33,321 nt of DNA from assembly GCA_028819295.1 (NCBI GenBank), contig JAPPMA010000081.1, positions 1 to 33,321 on the forward strand, given 5' to 3'. Made by a program: the position numbers and the translations under genes. This document shows, piece after piece, positions 1 through 7,852 of the stretch (position 1 is its first letter; each line of letters opens with the position of its first letter). The notes under the pieces were generated by a model, which did not search any database, had not been told where the DNA came from, and worked only from the letters and a program-made list of their open reading frames with translations. This DNA comes from a bacterium. Lineage in GTDB: Bacteria; Actinomycetota; Acidimicrobiia; Acidimicrobiales; Bin134.

Positions 1-436
1 CACAGTCACCGCCGTGGGCGACTACGGCGCCGCCACCGGCAGCCAGACGGTGACGATCCCCACCTCGGGCAGCGCCACCCTCACAATCGCCACCACCGAC
101 GACAACACCGACGAAACCGACGGCACAGTCACCGCCACCCTCAACACCGGCAGCGACTACACCGTGTCAACCACCGCCGGAAACGCAACCATTGCCGTGG
201 CCGATGACGACGACCCCCCGCCTCCGCCGCCACCACCGCCACCGCCGCCACCGCCGCCGCCACCGCCGCCGCCGAAACCCGAGGTGTCCATCACCGCCGC
301 AGGCGACGTCACCGAGGGAACCGCCGCCGAGTTCACCCTGACCGCATTGCCGGCACCGACGGCTGATCTCAACGTGAGCGTCACAGTCACCGCCGTGGGC
401 GACTACGGCGCCGCCACCGGCAGCCAGACGGTGACG
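1..436 (+). repeat. Direct DNA repeat inside the Calx-beta gene
   Basis: Bases 1-55 and 382-436 are identical, and similarity decays after that. The period of 381 bp (127 codons) is one domain plus the proline linker. Identity at DNA level points to recent duplication or gene conversion between domains, so repeat number may vary between strains and short-read assemblies may collapse here. Confidence 0.85.
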
Positions 437-766
437 GTGCCGACGTCGGGAAACACCATGTTCACAATCGCCACCACCGGTGACTCCACCGACGAGCCCG
501 ACGGCTCGGTCACCGCCACTGTGAACGCCGCCAGCGGCTACACCGTGTCGCCCACCCAGGCCACAGCCACGGTGGCCGTGGCCGATGACGATGACGATTC
601 CAGCAATTCGGGTTCGCCCACCGAGAACGGCGACGTCACGATGCGCCAACTCATGGAAGCGTTCAGCGAGGGCCATTGGTTCGCCTATGAGGACGGGCCG
701 GGCTGCACGTCTTTGGGCCCGGGCATGGCGACAGGCCGAATCGTCTACAAATGCCCCGACAACTGA
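2..766 (+). CDS. Calx-beta repeat surface protein, C-terminal part (5' end outside window)
   Basis: The frame is open from the left edge, so the gene starts upstream. Two Calx-beta type beta-sandwich repeats are visible, each ending in a V-A-V/I-A-D-D-D-D motif. Calx-beta domains bind calcium through such acidic loops and are common in large secreted adhesins. A run of 20 prolines (215-274) links the two repeats. The last ~55 residues are different: a Ser/Asn-rich linker, then a Cys-containing tail (G-C-T-S and Y-K-C-P) that I do not recognise. No anchor or transmembrane segment is visible, so secretion is inferred from the domain type. Composition is Thr/Ala/Asp-rich, as in extracellular repeat proteins. 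Confidence is good for the fold and low for any specific function. Confidence 0.75.
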   Translation, partial: TVTAVGDYGAATGSQTVTIPTSGSATLTIATTDDNTDETDGTVTATLNTGSDYTVSTTAGNATIAVADDDDPPPPPPPPPPPPPPPPPPPPKPEVSITAAGDVTEGTAAEFTLTALPAPTADLNVSVTVTAVGDYGAATGSQTVTVPTSGNTMFTIATTGDSTDEPDGSVTATVNAASGYTVSPTQATATVAVADDDDDSSNSGSPTENGDVTMRQLMEAFSEGHWFAYEDGPGCTSLGPGMATGRIVYKCPDN

Positions 767-996
767 CGACAACCCCCCGGCGCCGCCAACTACAACGCCA
801 AAGGCACCGTAACCTTCACCGACTAACAGCCGACGGGGTGCCCGTGCCCAGCCACCGCTGGTCGGAAATGGCCTCTTACGACATCAAAACGGCCAACTCG
901 TGGTTGTCACCCCACCCCTGCTTGCCGACTGGCTCCGCCGCCGCTTCCCCGTGTGAACCCCACGCGATGCCTGCTAATCCCAGCGTAGCCATGTAG
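767..996. other. Intergenic stretch with decayed coding sequence
   Basis: No convincing gene. Short protein-like strings occur in shifting plus-strand frames: N-Y-N-A-K-G-T-V-T-F-T-D then a stop near 826, and L-V-V-V-T-P-P-L-L-A-D-W-L then a stop near 956. This suggests frameshifted remains of a longer reading frame downstream of the Calx-beta gene. It could equally be chance in GC-rich DNA. Confidence 0.3.
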
Positions 997-2454
997 CTAC
1001 TCAGGGTAGAGGTCGTCCATAGCCCAGCAGATGACCTCGCGAGCGGGGTCGGCGACCTCGTGGAATGAGGGGGCGTAGCCGGCGGCGGAGACGAACCAGA
1101 AGGGCGAATCGGGGGCTAAGGCCTCTTGGGCCCAGCCGAGGCCGCTGTCGGCTAGGCGCTCTAGGGCGGTTATGTGGTCTAGGTAGGTCTTTGCGTCGGC
1201 GGGACGGGTGCGTAACTTGACCGAGCCGGTGACTATCTCGTCGTCGAGGGTGCGGCCGATCAGGTCGATTTCCACCTCGCGGCGAGATCGGTCGCGCCCC
1301 GACCATCTGCCCCACTCAGCTACTGCGGGCAGACTCTGGGCAGGCCCCCAGCGCCGACAGGCCTGGCGGGCCACGTCTTCAAAAACGTGCTGGCCGGCAT
1401 AGGAGGGAAACACTTCTGGCTCAATACGGACCCGCCATGCAGCCTCGGGGCCGAGGACGGCCACCGCCGATTCTGCGGGCAACCCGATGCCGTAGTGGAA
1501 CCGGGCCGCGGGGTCGGCCAGTCGGTAGCGGATCCCCCGCTGGGGTGAGGCCCCGAAGTTGACCTCCCGCACCAGATACGACATGTCTTCGAGCTGGTCG
1601 ACCACTCGCTTCAACGCGGTGTCAGCGCGCTGGCCCATTTTGGCGGCGATCTCACCCACGGTGCGAGAACCCAGACCGATGCTGGCCAGCACCGCCCGAT
1701 AGCGGGCCGTGTTGCGCAATCCCTCCTCCTGGTCGATCTCGGTCGCCAATCGAGACCGGACCACACCGTGGGGCGACAGGAGAAGATCGGCGATGTTCTC
1801 CCCAACCGGACGGGTGTCATCGACCACAGCCAGATTGGCCGGCAGGCCGCCGAACGCCGCGTAGGCGCGAACCCGATCGCGGGACTCATACCGGGGAACC
1901 ATTTGACCGGCGTTGTAGTAGTCGAATGGCTCAAGTGGGATCACGGCATCGAGTCGGCCGTAGAGGGGCGATCCCCCGGTGGCCAGGGCTTCCAGGGTGC
2001 GTACCGCCGACCCGGAGAGCACCACGAGCAGGCCCGCCGAGCGGGGCAAACCCGATTCCCACACCGCGTTGAGCTCCGAGGCGACCTCGCGCAACCCGCT
2101 CTCACCGTCGGCGAGATACTGGAACTCGTCCAACACGATGACGGTCGGCTGCCCGGGACGAAGGCTGGACAGAGTTCTAAACACCGTGCGCCAAGTCGGG
2201 TGATCCTCAGGGCGGATCTCTTCTCCTGACCAGCGGGCCGCTTCTTCAAGCAGCGTCTGGCGGTTGAGCGCCGGAGTAGTGGACGAGGCCGAATAGTGGA
2301 GCACTTGCTCAGGTGGCCAGAGATTGGCCAGAAGATAAGTCTTGCCCACCCGGCGACGGCCGCGCACCAATGCGAGAGCGGGTGTGCCGCGCTCTAGAAG
2401 AGTTCGCAGCGTCGCTGCCTCTGCCTCTCGGTTGACGATCGCCATCGGCTCCAT
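997..2454 (-). CDS. AAA ATPase of the archaeal-ATPase/DUF234 type with C-terminal nuclease-like domain
   Basis: 485 aa. Walker A is G-R-R-R-V-G-K-T at residues 32-39 and Walker B is V-I-V-L-D-E at 105-110, followed by the F-Q-Y-L sensor region typical of this group. The middle looks like winged-helix DNA binding (V-G-E-I-A-A-K-M-G-Q). The C-terminal ~95 residues carry E-I-D-L-I-G (395-400) and G-S-V-K (to 413), matching the PD-(D/E)XK-like DUF234 region, although the usual acidic residue before V-K is Ser here. Such proteins are often linked to mobile or defence DNA, but their role is mostly unknown. The ATG at 2454 fits the promoter: the -10 ends 6 nt upstream, so the mRNA would be leaderless. 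The gene is isolated between a decayed region and the rplT operon, and its AT-rich upstream DNA is unlike the surroundings, which suggests acquisition. Confidence 0.85.
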   Translation of the reverse strand: MEPMAIVNREAEAATLRTLLERGTPALALVRGRRRVGKTYLLANLWPPEQVLHYSASSTTPALNRQTLLEEAARWSGEEIRPEDHPTWRTVFRTLSSLRPGQPTVIVLDEFQYLADGESGLREVASELNAVWESGLPRSAGLLVVLSGSAVRTLEALATGGSPLYGRLDAVIPLEPFDYYNAGQMVPRYESRDRVRAYAAFGGLPANLAVVDDTRPVGENIADLLLSPHGVVRSRLATEIDQEEGLRNTARYRAVLASIGLGSRTVGEIAAKMGQRADTALKRVVDQLEDMSYLVREVNFGASPQRGIRYRLADPAARFHYGIGLPAESAVAVLGPEAAWRVRIEPEVFPSYAGQHVFEDVARQACRRWGPAQSLPAVAEWGRWSGRDRSRREVEIDLIGRTLDDEIVTGSVKLRTRPADAKTYLDHITALERLADSGLGWAQEALAPDSPFWFVSAAGYAPSFHEVADPAREVICWAMDDLYPE

Positions 2455-2460
2455 GCCATG

Positions 2461-2489
2461 ACTGTATCTTTTATTATTATATTAGTCAA
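2461..2489 (-). promoter_or_regulatory. Sigma70-type promoter for the ATPase gene, leaderless
   Basis: On the minus strand the -35 is TTGACT (2489-2484), followed by a 17-bp spacer and the -10 TACAGT (2466-2461). Six bases then separate the -10 from the ATG at 2454, so transcription should begin at or next to the start codon. The -35 lies inside an 18-bp palindrome, so a bound regulator would block RNA polymerase. Confidence 0.65.
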
Positions 2490-2509
2490 CTAATATGTTA
2501 GTTTACTAA
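2479..2509. promoter_or_regulatory. Tandem palindromic operator, TTAGTNNACTAA type
   Basis: The first dyad is ATATTAGTCAACTAATAT (2479-2496), perfect 8+2+8. The second is TTAGTTTACTAA (2498-2509), 5+2+5. They share the TTAGT-NN-ACTAA core and their centres are 16 bp apart. The stems are AT-only except for one G:C pair each, so this is not a terminator. The first dyad covers the -35 and the second overlaps the stop codon of the upstream methyltransferase gene. A dimeric repressor (MarR-like half-site geometry, inferred) or the ATPase itself could bind. Confidence 0.6.
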
Positions 2510-3228
2510 TACATTTGGTGATTGCGGCGTTGGCGGGCGATTTCGAAGCAGAGGACGGCGGCGGCGGAGGCGACGTTGAGGGATTCGACGGAAGCGGCCA
2601 TGGGAATGGACACCCAGCGGTCGATGGCCGCGGCTTGATCGGGCTGATCGAGGCCGTGGGCCTCGTTGCCCACCACCAGGGTGAGGGGGCCAGTGAGATC
2701 GGCCTCGTCGCAGGGGTCGCCCTGGTGGGGATGGGCGCCAATGCGCTCCCCCACTGGTGCTTTCACGGTCAGCGGGACCCGAAACAGCGCGCCGGCCGAC
2801 GCCCGAACGGTCTTGGGATTCCAGGGATCCACTGATCCGGGGCTGAACACCACCGCCTGGACCCCGGCAGCCACCGCGCTGCGCACGATGGTTCCCGCGT
2901 TGCCGGGATCGGCCACCCCGGCCAGCTCAACGATGAGGTCGCCGCCAGCCAAGGGACCCAGATCGGGAATGCGGGCGGTGGCCATGACTCCCTGGGGCGC
3001 GACCACCGAACCCACCTTGGCCAGCACACCGTCGCCCACCGTCCAGACTGGGGCGTCCACTGACACTCCCAGGTCGGCCCACAGGTCGATCACCGGCTCC
3101 ACGAACACGTCCACGATCTCCAAATCGGCGGCCAGCGCCTCGATCAGCAACCGCGGGCCGTCGATGACGAACTTGCCGGCCTCGGTGCGCTCTCGGCGGC
3201 GGTTCACCAGGCGGCGCAGCTCAGCCAC
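2506..3228 (-). CDS. TrmH/SpoU-family RNA 2'-O-methyltransferase
   Basis: 240 aa from the GTG at 3228. The three SPOUT motifs are present: N-A-G-T-I-V-R-S-A (110-118), V-V-G-N-E-A-H-G-L (185-193) and S-L-N-V-A-S-A-A-A (216-224). These form the knotted SAM site and the RNA-binding dimer. The N-terminal domain is the short substrate-binding type found in 23S rRNA or tRNA methylases. The codons upstream of the GTG read L-S-A-R-N-R-R in frame, matching the usual N-terminus of the family, so translation may begin further upstream, for example at CTG 3267, almost touching the rplT stop. It follows rplT, as often seen in actinobacteria. The exact target nucleotide cannot be told. Confidence 0.85.
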   Translation of the reverse strand: MAELRRLVNRRRERTEAGKFVIDGPRLLIEALAADLEIVDVFVEPVIDLWADLGVSVDAPVWTVGDGVLAKVGSVVAPQGVMATARIPDLGPLAGGDLIVELAGVADPGNAGTIVRSAVAAGVQAVVFSPGSVDPWNPKTVRASAGALFRVPLTVKAPVGERIGAHPHQGDPCDEADLTGPLTLVVGNEAHGLDQPDQAAAIDRWVSIPMAASVESLNVASAAAVLCFEIARQRRNHQMY

Positions 3229-3269
3229 CCGGCGATTTCGGGCACTGAGAGGTGTGTTCGGGGGCAGTG

Positions 3270-3719
3270 CTACCCCACCGAGGCGGGCTCTTCTTCGACT
3301 GCGCCCTCGAGTTCATCTACGGCCTCAGCCTCTGCGGGCAGTTCGGCCTTAGGAGTTTGCCCCGCCTCGGACGCAGCCTTGGCCACCTCGACCAGCGCAG
3401 TGAAAGCCGCCGGATCATTCACGGCCATATCGGCCAGGATCTTGCGGTCCACCTCGACTTCGGCCAGCTTCAGGCCGTTGATGAACCGGCTGTAGTTGGT
3501 GCCGTTCTGACGGCAGGCGGCGTTGATGCGCTGGATCCACAGGCGGCGGAACTCGCCCTTGCGGGCCCGGCGATCCCGGAAGGCGTACTGGCCGCTGTGC
3601 ATAAGCTGCTCGTTGGCGCCCCGGAACGTGCGGCTCTTGTTGCCGTAATACCCCTTGGCCCGCTTCAGCACCGCCCGGCGGCGCTTGCGGGCGGTGACGG
3701 CGCGCTTGACTCTGGCCAT
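3270..3719 (-). CDS. rplT: 50S ribosomal protein L20
   Basis: 149 aa. The basic N-terminal half ([15 protein letters not shown]) and the core ([10 protein letters not shown], then [10 protein letters not shown]) are characteristic of L20, which binds 23S rRNA early in 50S assembly. The usual length is about 118-125 residues. The extra ~30 residues form an acidic Ala/Glu-rich tail ([11 protein letters not shown]), as in some actinobacteria. Third gene of infC-rpmI-rplT, 40 nt after rpmI. Confidence 0.97.
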   Translation of the reverse strand: MARVKRAVTARKRRRAVLKRAKGYYGNKSRTFRGANEQLMHSGQYAFRDRRARKGEFRRLWIQRINAACRQNGTNYSRFINGLKLAEVEVDRKILADMAVNDPAAFTALVEVAKAASEAGQTPKAELPAEAEAVDELEGAVEEEPASVG

Positions 3720-3759
3720 CGTGTGATCCTCCTTGGACTCGTGCTCGTGCTATCAGGAC

Positions 3760-3954
3760 CTACAGGCCCAGCTGGCGCTTGACCGCCGGGGCGTCGGCGG
3801 CCGACACCTCGGCCGGACCGCGCAGCTGGCGCTTGCGCTTGGGGGCCTTCTTCTCGAGGATGTGGTTCTTGTAGGCGCTGCGGCGGCGGATCTTGCCGGT
3901 GCCAGTGGTCTTGAACCGCTTGGCCGCGCCTCGGTGGGTTTTCATCTTGGGCAT
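3760..3954 (-). CDS. rpmI: 50S ribosomal protein L35
   Basis: 64 aa, the normal length. [14 protein letters not shown] is the L35 signature, followed by [11 protein letters not shown]. The ATG is at 3954 and the infC stop begins two bases before it, so the genes are translationally coupled. The C-terminus is a little longer and less conserved than in E. coli. Confidence 0.96.
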   Translation of the reverse strand: MPKMKTHRGAAKRFKTTGTGKIRRRSAYKNHILEKKAPKRKRQLRGPAEVSAADAPAVKRQLGL

Positions 3955-3955
3955 G

Positions 3956-4564
3956 TCAGTTTCCTGCGCTCTGCTGAGCAGATTCGGTGGCCTCGGCCTC
4001 TTCAGCCGGTTGGCGAGCAGCCCTGGCGGCCTGCTTGCGGGACTGCCTCTTCGCCGGCCCCAGCACCATGACCATGTTGCGGCCGTCCAGCCTCGGATAT
4101 ACCTCGACCTTGGCCACTTCTTCCACCTCAGCGGCAATGTCGTCGAGAATGCGCCTCCCCAACTCGGGATGCTGCACCTCGCGGCCGCGGAACATGATCG
4201 TGACCTTTACTTTGTAGCCTTCCTCGAGAAAGCTCCGCACCTTGCGCGTCTTGGTGTGGAAGTCGCCCGGTCCGATCTTGGGCCGGTACTTCATCTCCTT
4301 GACGATGATGTTGGTGCTGTTTCGCCGGGACTCCTTGGCCCGTTGGGCGGCTTCGTACTTGTACTTGCCGTAGTCCATGATCCGGCACACCGGCGGGCTC
4401 GCCTTCTCAGCGACCTCCACCAGGTCTAAGCCGGCTTCACGGGCCATGTCCAACGCCTCTGGCAGCAGGCGAATGCCTATCTGCTGTCCATCCTGATCCA
4501 CGAGCCGAACCTCATGTGCTCTGATCCGGTCGTTGATCCGGGGCTCAGCATCTGCCGAGGCTAT
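3956..4564 (-). CDS. infC: Translation initiation factor IF-3 with non-canonical AUA start
   Basis: IF-3 binds the 30S subunit, blocks 50S joining and rejects start codons other than AUG/GUG/UUG. Opening at the first standard start (GTG 4501) gives 181 aa but removes the conserved beginning of the family. The in-frame codons upstream read [18 protein letters not shown], the classic IF-3 N-terminus. The frame is closed by TGA at 4573-4571, and between it and E-P-R-I-N-D the only start-like codon is ATA (4564-4562), preceded by GGTGA (4575-4571) with a 6-nt gap. That gives 202 aa. The N-domain, lysine-rich linker (Y-G-K-Y-K-Y-E) and C-domain are all present, and the tail is Ala/Glu-rich. An AUA start would let IF-3 repress its own synthesis, as the AUU start does in E. 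coli. Confidence 0.93.
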   Translation of the reverse strand: MASADAEPRINDRIRAHEVRLVDQDGQQIGIRLLPEALDMAREAGLDLVEVAEKASPPVCRIMDYGKYKYEAAQRAKESRRNSTNIIVKEMKYRPKIGPGDFHTKTRKVRSFLEEGYKVKVTIMFRGREVQHPELGRRILDDIAAEVEEVAKVEVYPRLDGRNMVMVLGPAKRQSRKQAARAARQPAEEAEATESAQQSAGN

Positions 4565-4575
4565 GGCCGATCACC
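4562..4575 (-). promoter_or_regulatory. infC ribosome binding site and AUA start
   Basis: GGTGA (4575-4571) lies 6 nt before ATA (4564-4562). No ATG, GTG or TTG is available between the upstream stop and the conserved E-P-R-I-N-D motif. The arrangement supports AUA initiation and IF-3 feedback control. Confidence 0.6.
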
Positions 4576-4727
4576 GCTCTGCAATGCGCAAAATCCTCTC
4601 TCTCGACTATGGGAATGGCCCGCTGGAATCGGATGCGATTCCGTTTGCGCGCCAAAGTTGCGGGGTAACAGTATCAGCGTTGAGGGACAATCACGCCAGA
4701 CGAGGCAAAAAGGAGTTGTAGACGACC

Positions 4728-5189
4728 ATGAGCACACTGTGGACACCAGGCGGAGAAATACCGGTTGACGACGGCAGGGGGCAGTCGGCGGCGCCCCCGC
4801 CGCAGGCACCTCCCGAGCCGGCGGAGGACCCGCTGGCCGGGCTGAGCGAGGAAGAGAGGGCCCAGGCGGAGGAGCTGGCCCAGCAGCTAGCCGAGGCCCG
4901 GGAGCAGATCGCCCAGACGCCGGCGTCAGTGGTGGTGGGCAACCACGCCATGGGCCTTTATGAACTGGGGGCCATCCACCTGAGCCAGCAGCCGCCCAAC
5001 CTGGACGAGGCCCGGCTGGCCATCGACGCGCTCGGCGCGCTGGTCGACCGTCTCGAGGGTCGCCTCGGCGAGCACGAGGCCACGCTGAAGGACGCCCTTC
5101 ACCAGATCCGCATGGCGTTTGTGCAGGTGTCGCGCCTGGTCGAGGACGCGGACGAGGCGACAGCAGACGAGGGGGCTAGCGGGGAGTAA
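4728..5189 (+). CDS. DUF1844 domain protein
   Basis: 153 aa. The N-terminal ~40 residues are Pro/Ala/Gly-rich and probably disordered. A Glu/Gln-rich helix follows (E-E-R-A-Q-A-E-E-L-A-Q-Q-L). The rest matches DUF1844: V-V-V-G-N-H-A-M-G-L-Y-E-L-G-A-I-H-L, then N-L-D-E-A-R-L-A-I-D-A-L and L-K-D-A-L-H-Q-I-R-M-A-F-V-Q-V. A strong AGGAG lies 8 nt before the ATG. The function of the family is unknown; it often sits near the infC operon in actinobacteria, as here, where it is divergent from infC across 163 bp. Its 3' end overlaps the convergent cold-shock-like gene by 14 bp. Confidence 0.85.
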   Translation: MSTLWTPGGEIPVDDGRGQSAAPPPQAPPEPAEDPLAGLSEEERAQAEELAQQLAEAREQIAQTPASVVVGNHAMGLYELGAIHLSQQPPNLDEARLAIDALGALVDRLEGRLGEHEATLKDALHQIRMAFVQVSRLVEDADEATADEGASGE

Positions 5190-5400
5190 CCCCAGCCGCC
5201 TCCCACAGGCCCCGGTGCCCAGGGGCCAAGTGGAAGGTCACCGCGATGCCGGCCTCGATCACGCGGCTCCCGTCGGCAATCGCCGTGCAGTGGAACGGGT
5301 ATGGGGCCCCGCCTTCAGCTTCCACCACGCCCCAGCCGGTGGCTGCGTCAAAGCCGGCAACCGTGCCGGCGAGGGGAGCGCCGCGGGCGGTCAGGCTCAA
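5176..5400 (-). CDS. Small cold-shock-domain-like protein coupled to hisG
   Basis: 74 aa from a TTG at 5400 that overlaps the hisG stop as TTGA. The sequence has the order of a cold-shock (OB-fold) domain: G-T-V-A-G-F-D, then G-W-G-V-V-E in the place of RNP1 G-F-G-F-I, F-H-C-T-A-I-A-D-G-S-R at the F-V-H-F-S-A-I position, and V-T-F then G-L-W-E-A. The aromatic RNA-binding residues are only partly kept, so nucleic-acid binding is uncertain. There is no Shine-Dalgarno, so expression should depend on translation of hisG. The 3' end is convergent with the DUF1844 gene. The start could be slightly different, but the fold assignment does not depend on it. Confidence 0.7.
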   Translation of the reverse strand: MSLTARGAPLAGTVAGFDAATGWGVVEAEGGAPYPFHCTAIADGSRVIEAGIAVTFHLAPGHRGLWEAAGVTPR

Positions 5401-6272
5401 TGGACGATCTTGGCCAGCGGCAGCTCGATGATGTCGCTGGCCCCGGCGTCGCGCAGATCGGGAATCAACACATTGATGTCGGTCTTGGGCACCACCGTCT
5501 CCACGGCATAGCCGTGTCCTCCGAACAGTTCGTTGACCGTGGGGGCCTTCATGGACGGCAGCAAGTCGATCACCTTGTCCAGGCTGGCCGCGGGCACGTT
5601 CATCTTCACCAGCACCTTGCCCCTGGCCTCCAGCACCCCGCCCAACAAGGTGTGGATCTGCTCCATGGCGTGGCGGCGATGGGGATCGGCGTAGCTGGCC
5701 GGATTGGCCACCAGCTCGGTGTAGGAGGTGAGGATGGTGTGGATGATCTTGAGGCCGGCAGCCCGCAGCGCCCGCCCCGTCTCGGTGATCTCCACCACCG
5801 CATCCACGATGTCGGGCGCCTTGGCCTCGGTGGCCCCATACGACAGGGCGATGTCGGCCTCGATGCCCAGGCCATCGAAGAACTGCTTGGTCAAGGCGGG
5901 GTACTCGCTGGAGATTTTCACGCCCTGGGGCAGGTCGCCCGCGGCCTCCCACGGTGAATCGCCGGGTACCGCCAGCACCATCCGTATGGGCCGGGAGGTG
6001 TTCTTGGAGTATCGCAGCTCCCCCAGCGACACCACTTCGCTGCCGGTCTCGGCCACCCAGTCCCGACCGGTTATGCCCAGATCGAACAGCCCGTCGGCCA
6101 CGTAGCGGGGAATCTCCTGGGGCCGCAGGATGCGGACCTGGTCGATACGAGGGTCGTTGATGGTCCCCTTGTAGGCCACGTCTGAACTGCGCTGCACGGG
6201 GATGTCGGCGGCGTCGAAAAGCTCCAAAGTGGCCTTTTCCAGCGACCCCTTGGGCAGAACCAGCGAGAGCAT
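5397..6272 (-). CDS. hisG: ATP phosphoribosyltransferase (long form)
   Basis: 291 aa. First step of histidine synthesis: ATP + PRPP to phosphoribosyl-ATP. The N-terminus L-S-L-V-L-P-K-G-S-L-E and the motif D-L-G-I-T-G-R-D-W are typical. The PRPP-binding region falls near D-I-V-D-A-V-V-E-I-T-E-T-G. The C-terminal ~75 residues form the HisG_C regulatory domain that senses histidine, so this is the long, allosteric type that needs no HisZ. The ATG at 6272 matches the family start; an in-frame ATG at 6296 would add 8 residues. No other his gene is adjacent. It lies 46 nt after ribD on the same strand. Confidence 0.95.
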   Translation of the reverse strand: MLSLVLPKGSLEKATLELFDAADIPVQRSSDVAYKGTINDPRIDQVRILRPQEIPRYVADGLFDLGITGRDWVAETGSEVVSLGELRYSKNTSRPIRMVLAVPGDSPWEAAGDLPQGVKISSEYPALTKQFFDGLGIEADIALSYGATEAKAPDIVDAVVEITETGRALRAAGLKIIHTILTSYTELVANPASYADPHRRHAMEQIHTLLGGVLEARGKVLVKMNVPAASLDKVIDLLPSMKAPTVNELFGGHGYAVETVVPKTDINVLIPDLRDAGASDIIELPLAKIVH

Positions 6273-6318
6273 GGCCCCAACGCTACCGGGCTGCATGGCG
6301 GGGACTGGGGTCAATAGT

Positions 6319-7356
6319 TCAACCGCCAGCCAATCGGGACCGGAGGTCGATGCGGAGGTCGGAGCCAAGCCGAGTGACGGCGGTGATCTCTCCACGCCAC
6401 AAGTCTGCGATGGTGGAGGCACCGGCGCCGGTGAACATCGGGCGGCTGTCGTCGCCGCCGAACAGGGCCGGGGCCAGATACACGGCATAGTGGTCCGCAA
6501 AACCGGCCCGGTGAAAGGAGGCCGCGGTGGCCGCGCCCCCCTCGACCAGGAGCTGGACCACTCCCCGCTCCCCCAGCTCGCACAGCACCTGTTCCAGCGG
6601 CCCGCCCGTCTCCAGCGCGGGCTGTATGCGGGCGTCGGGCGGGGCTGAGCCCAACACCACTCGCAATGGCTGGCTGGTGCGAGGCGCCACACCGGTGGGC
6701 GGCTGCCAGTCGCGCACCGTCAGCGCAGGATCATCGGCCCGCACGGTGCCCGCTCCCACCAGAACCGCGTCGCTCTCGGCTCGGAGCCGATGGACATCGG
6801 CCCTGGCCTCAGGGCCGGTGATCCAGCGGCTGGTTGCATCGGGGGCGGCGATGCGGCCGTCCAGGGTGGCGGCCAGCTTCAGCACCACCCAGGGAAGCCC
6901 GGTTCGGCGGTGCTTCAGATACGGCGCCAGCAGCTCAGCGGCCTCAGCAGCCCGCACGCCCAGTTCCACGGTGATCCCAGACTCTCGAAGTGCAGCCACG
7001 CCCCGGCCCGAAACGGCGGGGTCGGGGTCCTCAACGGCCACCACCACCCGGGCGACCCCCGCGGCAACGATGGCCTCGGTACACGGACCAGTGCGGCCCC
7101 GGTGAGCGCAGGGCTCCAGAGTGGTGTACAGGTCGGCGCCCCGGGCCAGCGGCCCAGCCGACTCCAAGGCGTTGACCTCGGCGTGATTGCCGCCCGGCGG
7201 CGAGGTGGCTCCGCAGAACTGACGCTCCCCGGTATCGACAACCGCCCCCACCCAAGGATTGGGAGAGGCGACCAGTCGACAGGAGCGGGCCGCCTCCAGG
7301 GCCAAGCCCATCATGCTACCGCTGCGGATTGCTTGGTCGCCTTGAGCGGTAGTCAA
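6319..7356 (-). CDS. ribD: Bifunctional riboflavin deaminase/reductase
   Basis: 345 aa from TTG 7356, which overlaps the mogA stop as TTGA; ATG 7314 would give 331 aa and is an equally reasonable start. The N-terminal deaminase has the zinc site H-A-E-V-N-A-L (His58, Glu60) and P-C-A-H-R-G-R-T-G-P-C (Cys83, Cys92). The C-terminal reductase has K-L-A-A-T-L-D-G-R-I-A and V-G-A-G-T-V-R-A-D-D-P, with L-L-V-E-G-G-A near the end for NADPH. It deaminates and then reduces the pyrimidine made by GTP cyclohydrolase II. No other rib genes are nearby. Both domains look intact. Confidence 0.94.
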   Translation of the reverse strand: MTTAQGDQAIRSGSMMGLALEAARSCRLVASPNPWVGAVVDTGERQFCGATSPPGGNHAEVNALESAGPLARGADLYTTLEPCAHRGRTGPCTEAIVAAGVARVVVAVEDPDPAVSGRGVAALRESGITVELGVRAAEAAELLAPYLKHRRTGLPWVVLKLAATLDGRIAAPDATSRWITGPEARADVHRLRAESDAVLVGAGTVRADDPALTVRDWQPPTGVAPRTSQPLRVVLGSAPPDARIQPALETGGPLEQVLCELGERGVVQLLVEGGAATAASFHRAGFADHYAVYLAPALFGGDDSRPMFTGAGASTIADLWRGEITAVTRLGSDLRIDLRSRLAGG

Positions 7357-7841
7357 TGCTCGGTGGGCTGGTCGGCCAATAGGCGCAGGGCGTGGGGAAC
7401 CACGTCGAGCACTGCACCCAGGCACTCCACCGATCCCTTGGGAGAGCCGGGCAGGTTCACAATCAGCGCCGTGCCCCTGGTGCCGGCGATGGCCCGCGAC
7501 AGGCGCCCGAACGGGCTCACCAGCCGGGAGGCTTCGGCCAAGCCGTCGGCCCGGCGCTCCAACACGGCGGCGGTGCCCTCAGGAGTGAGATCACGGGGTC
7601 CGAAGCCCGTGCCCCCGGTGGTGACGATGAGGCCGGCGAACCCCTCAGACATGTCCACCAGGGCATCGCGCACCGACTCGACGCCGTCCTCAACTGCCCG
7701 GCGGTCGGCAATCTCGTAGCCCTCGCCAGCGAGCATCTCCACCAGGGCATCGCCCGAGCCGTCTTGGCGGGTGCCCGCGATCACGCCGTCCGACACAGTC
7801 AGTACTTTGGCGGCCAGACCCGCCGTTTCAAGATCAGCCAT
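7353..7841 (-). CDS. Molybdopterin adenylyltransferase (MogA/MoaB family)
   Basis: 162 aa, a normal length. The MPT-binding motif T-T-G-G-T-G-F-G-P-R-D-L-T-P-E is at residues 74-88, and L-P-G-S-P-K-G near the C-terminus completes the site. The family activates molybdopterin with AMP before metal insertion, although MoaB-type members can be inactive. MogA and MoaB cannot be separated by eye. ATG at 7841; the 3' end overlaps the proposed ribD start by 4 nt. It is 11 nt after rsmB, so it belongs to the def-fmt-rsmB operon. Confidence 0.9.
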   Translation of the reverse strand: MADLETAGLAAKVLTVSDGVIAGTRQDGSGDALVEMLAGEGYEIADRRAVEDGVESVRDALVDMSEGFAGLIVTTGGTGFGPRDLTPEGTAAVLERRADGLAEASRLVSPFGRLSRAIAGTRGTALIVNLPGSPKGSVECLGAVLDVVPHALRLLADQPTEH

Positions 7842-7852
7842 TGCCGGTCACA

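Noticed and set aside
157-390. Antisense frame with a ~20-Gly run
   Set aside because: It is the complement of the proline codons of the Calx-beta gene and has no features of its own.
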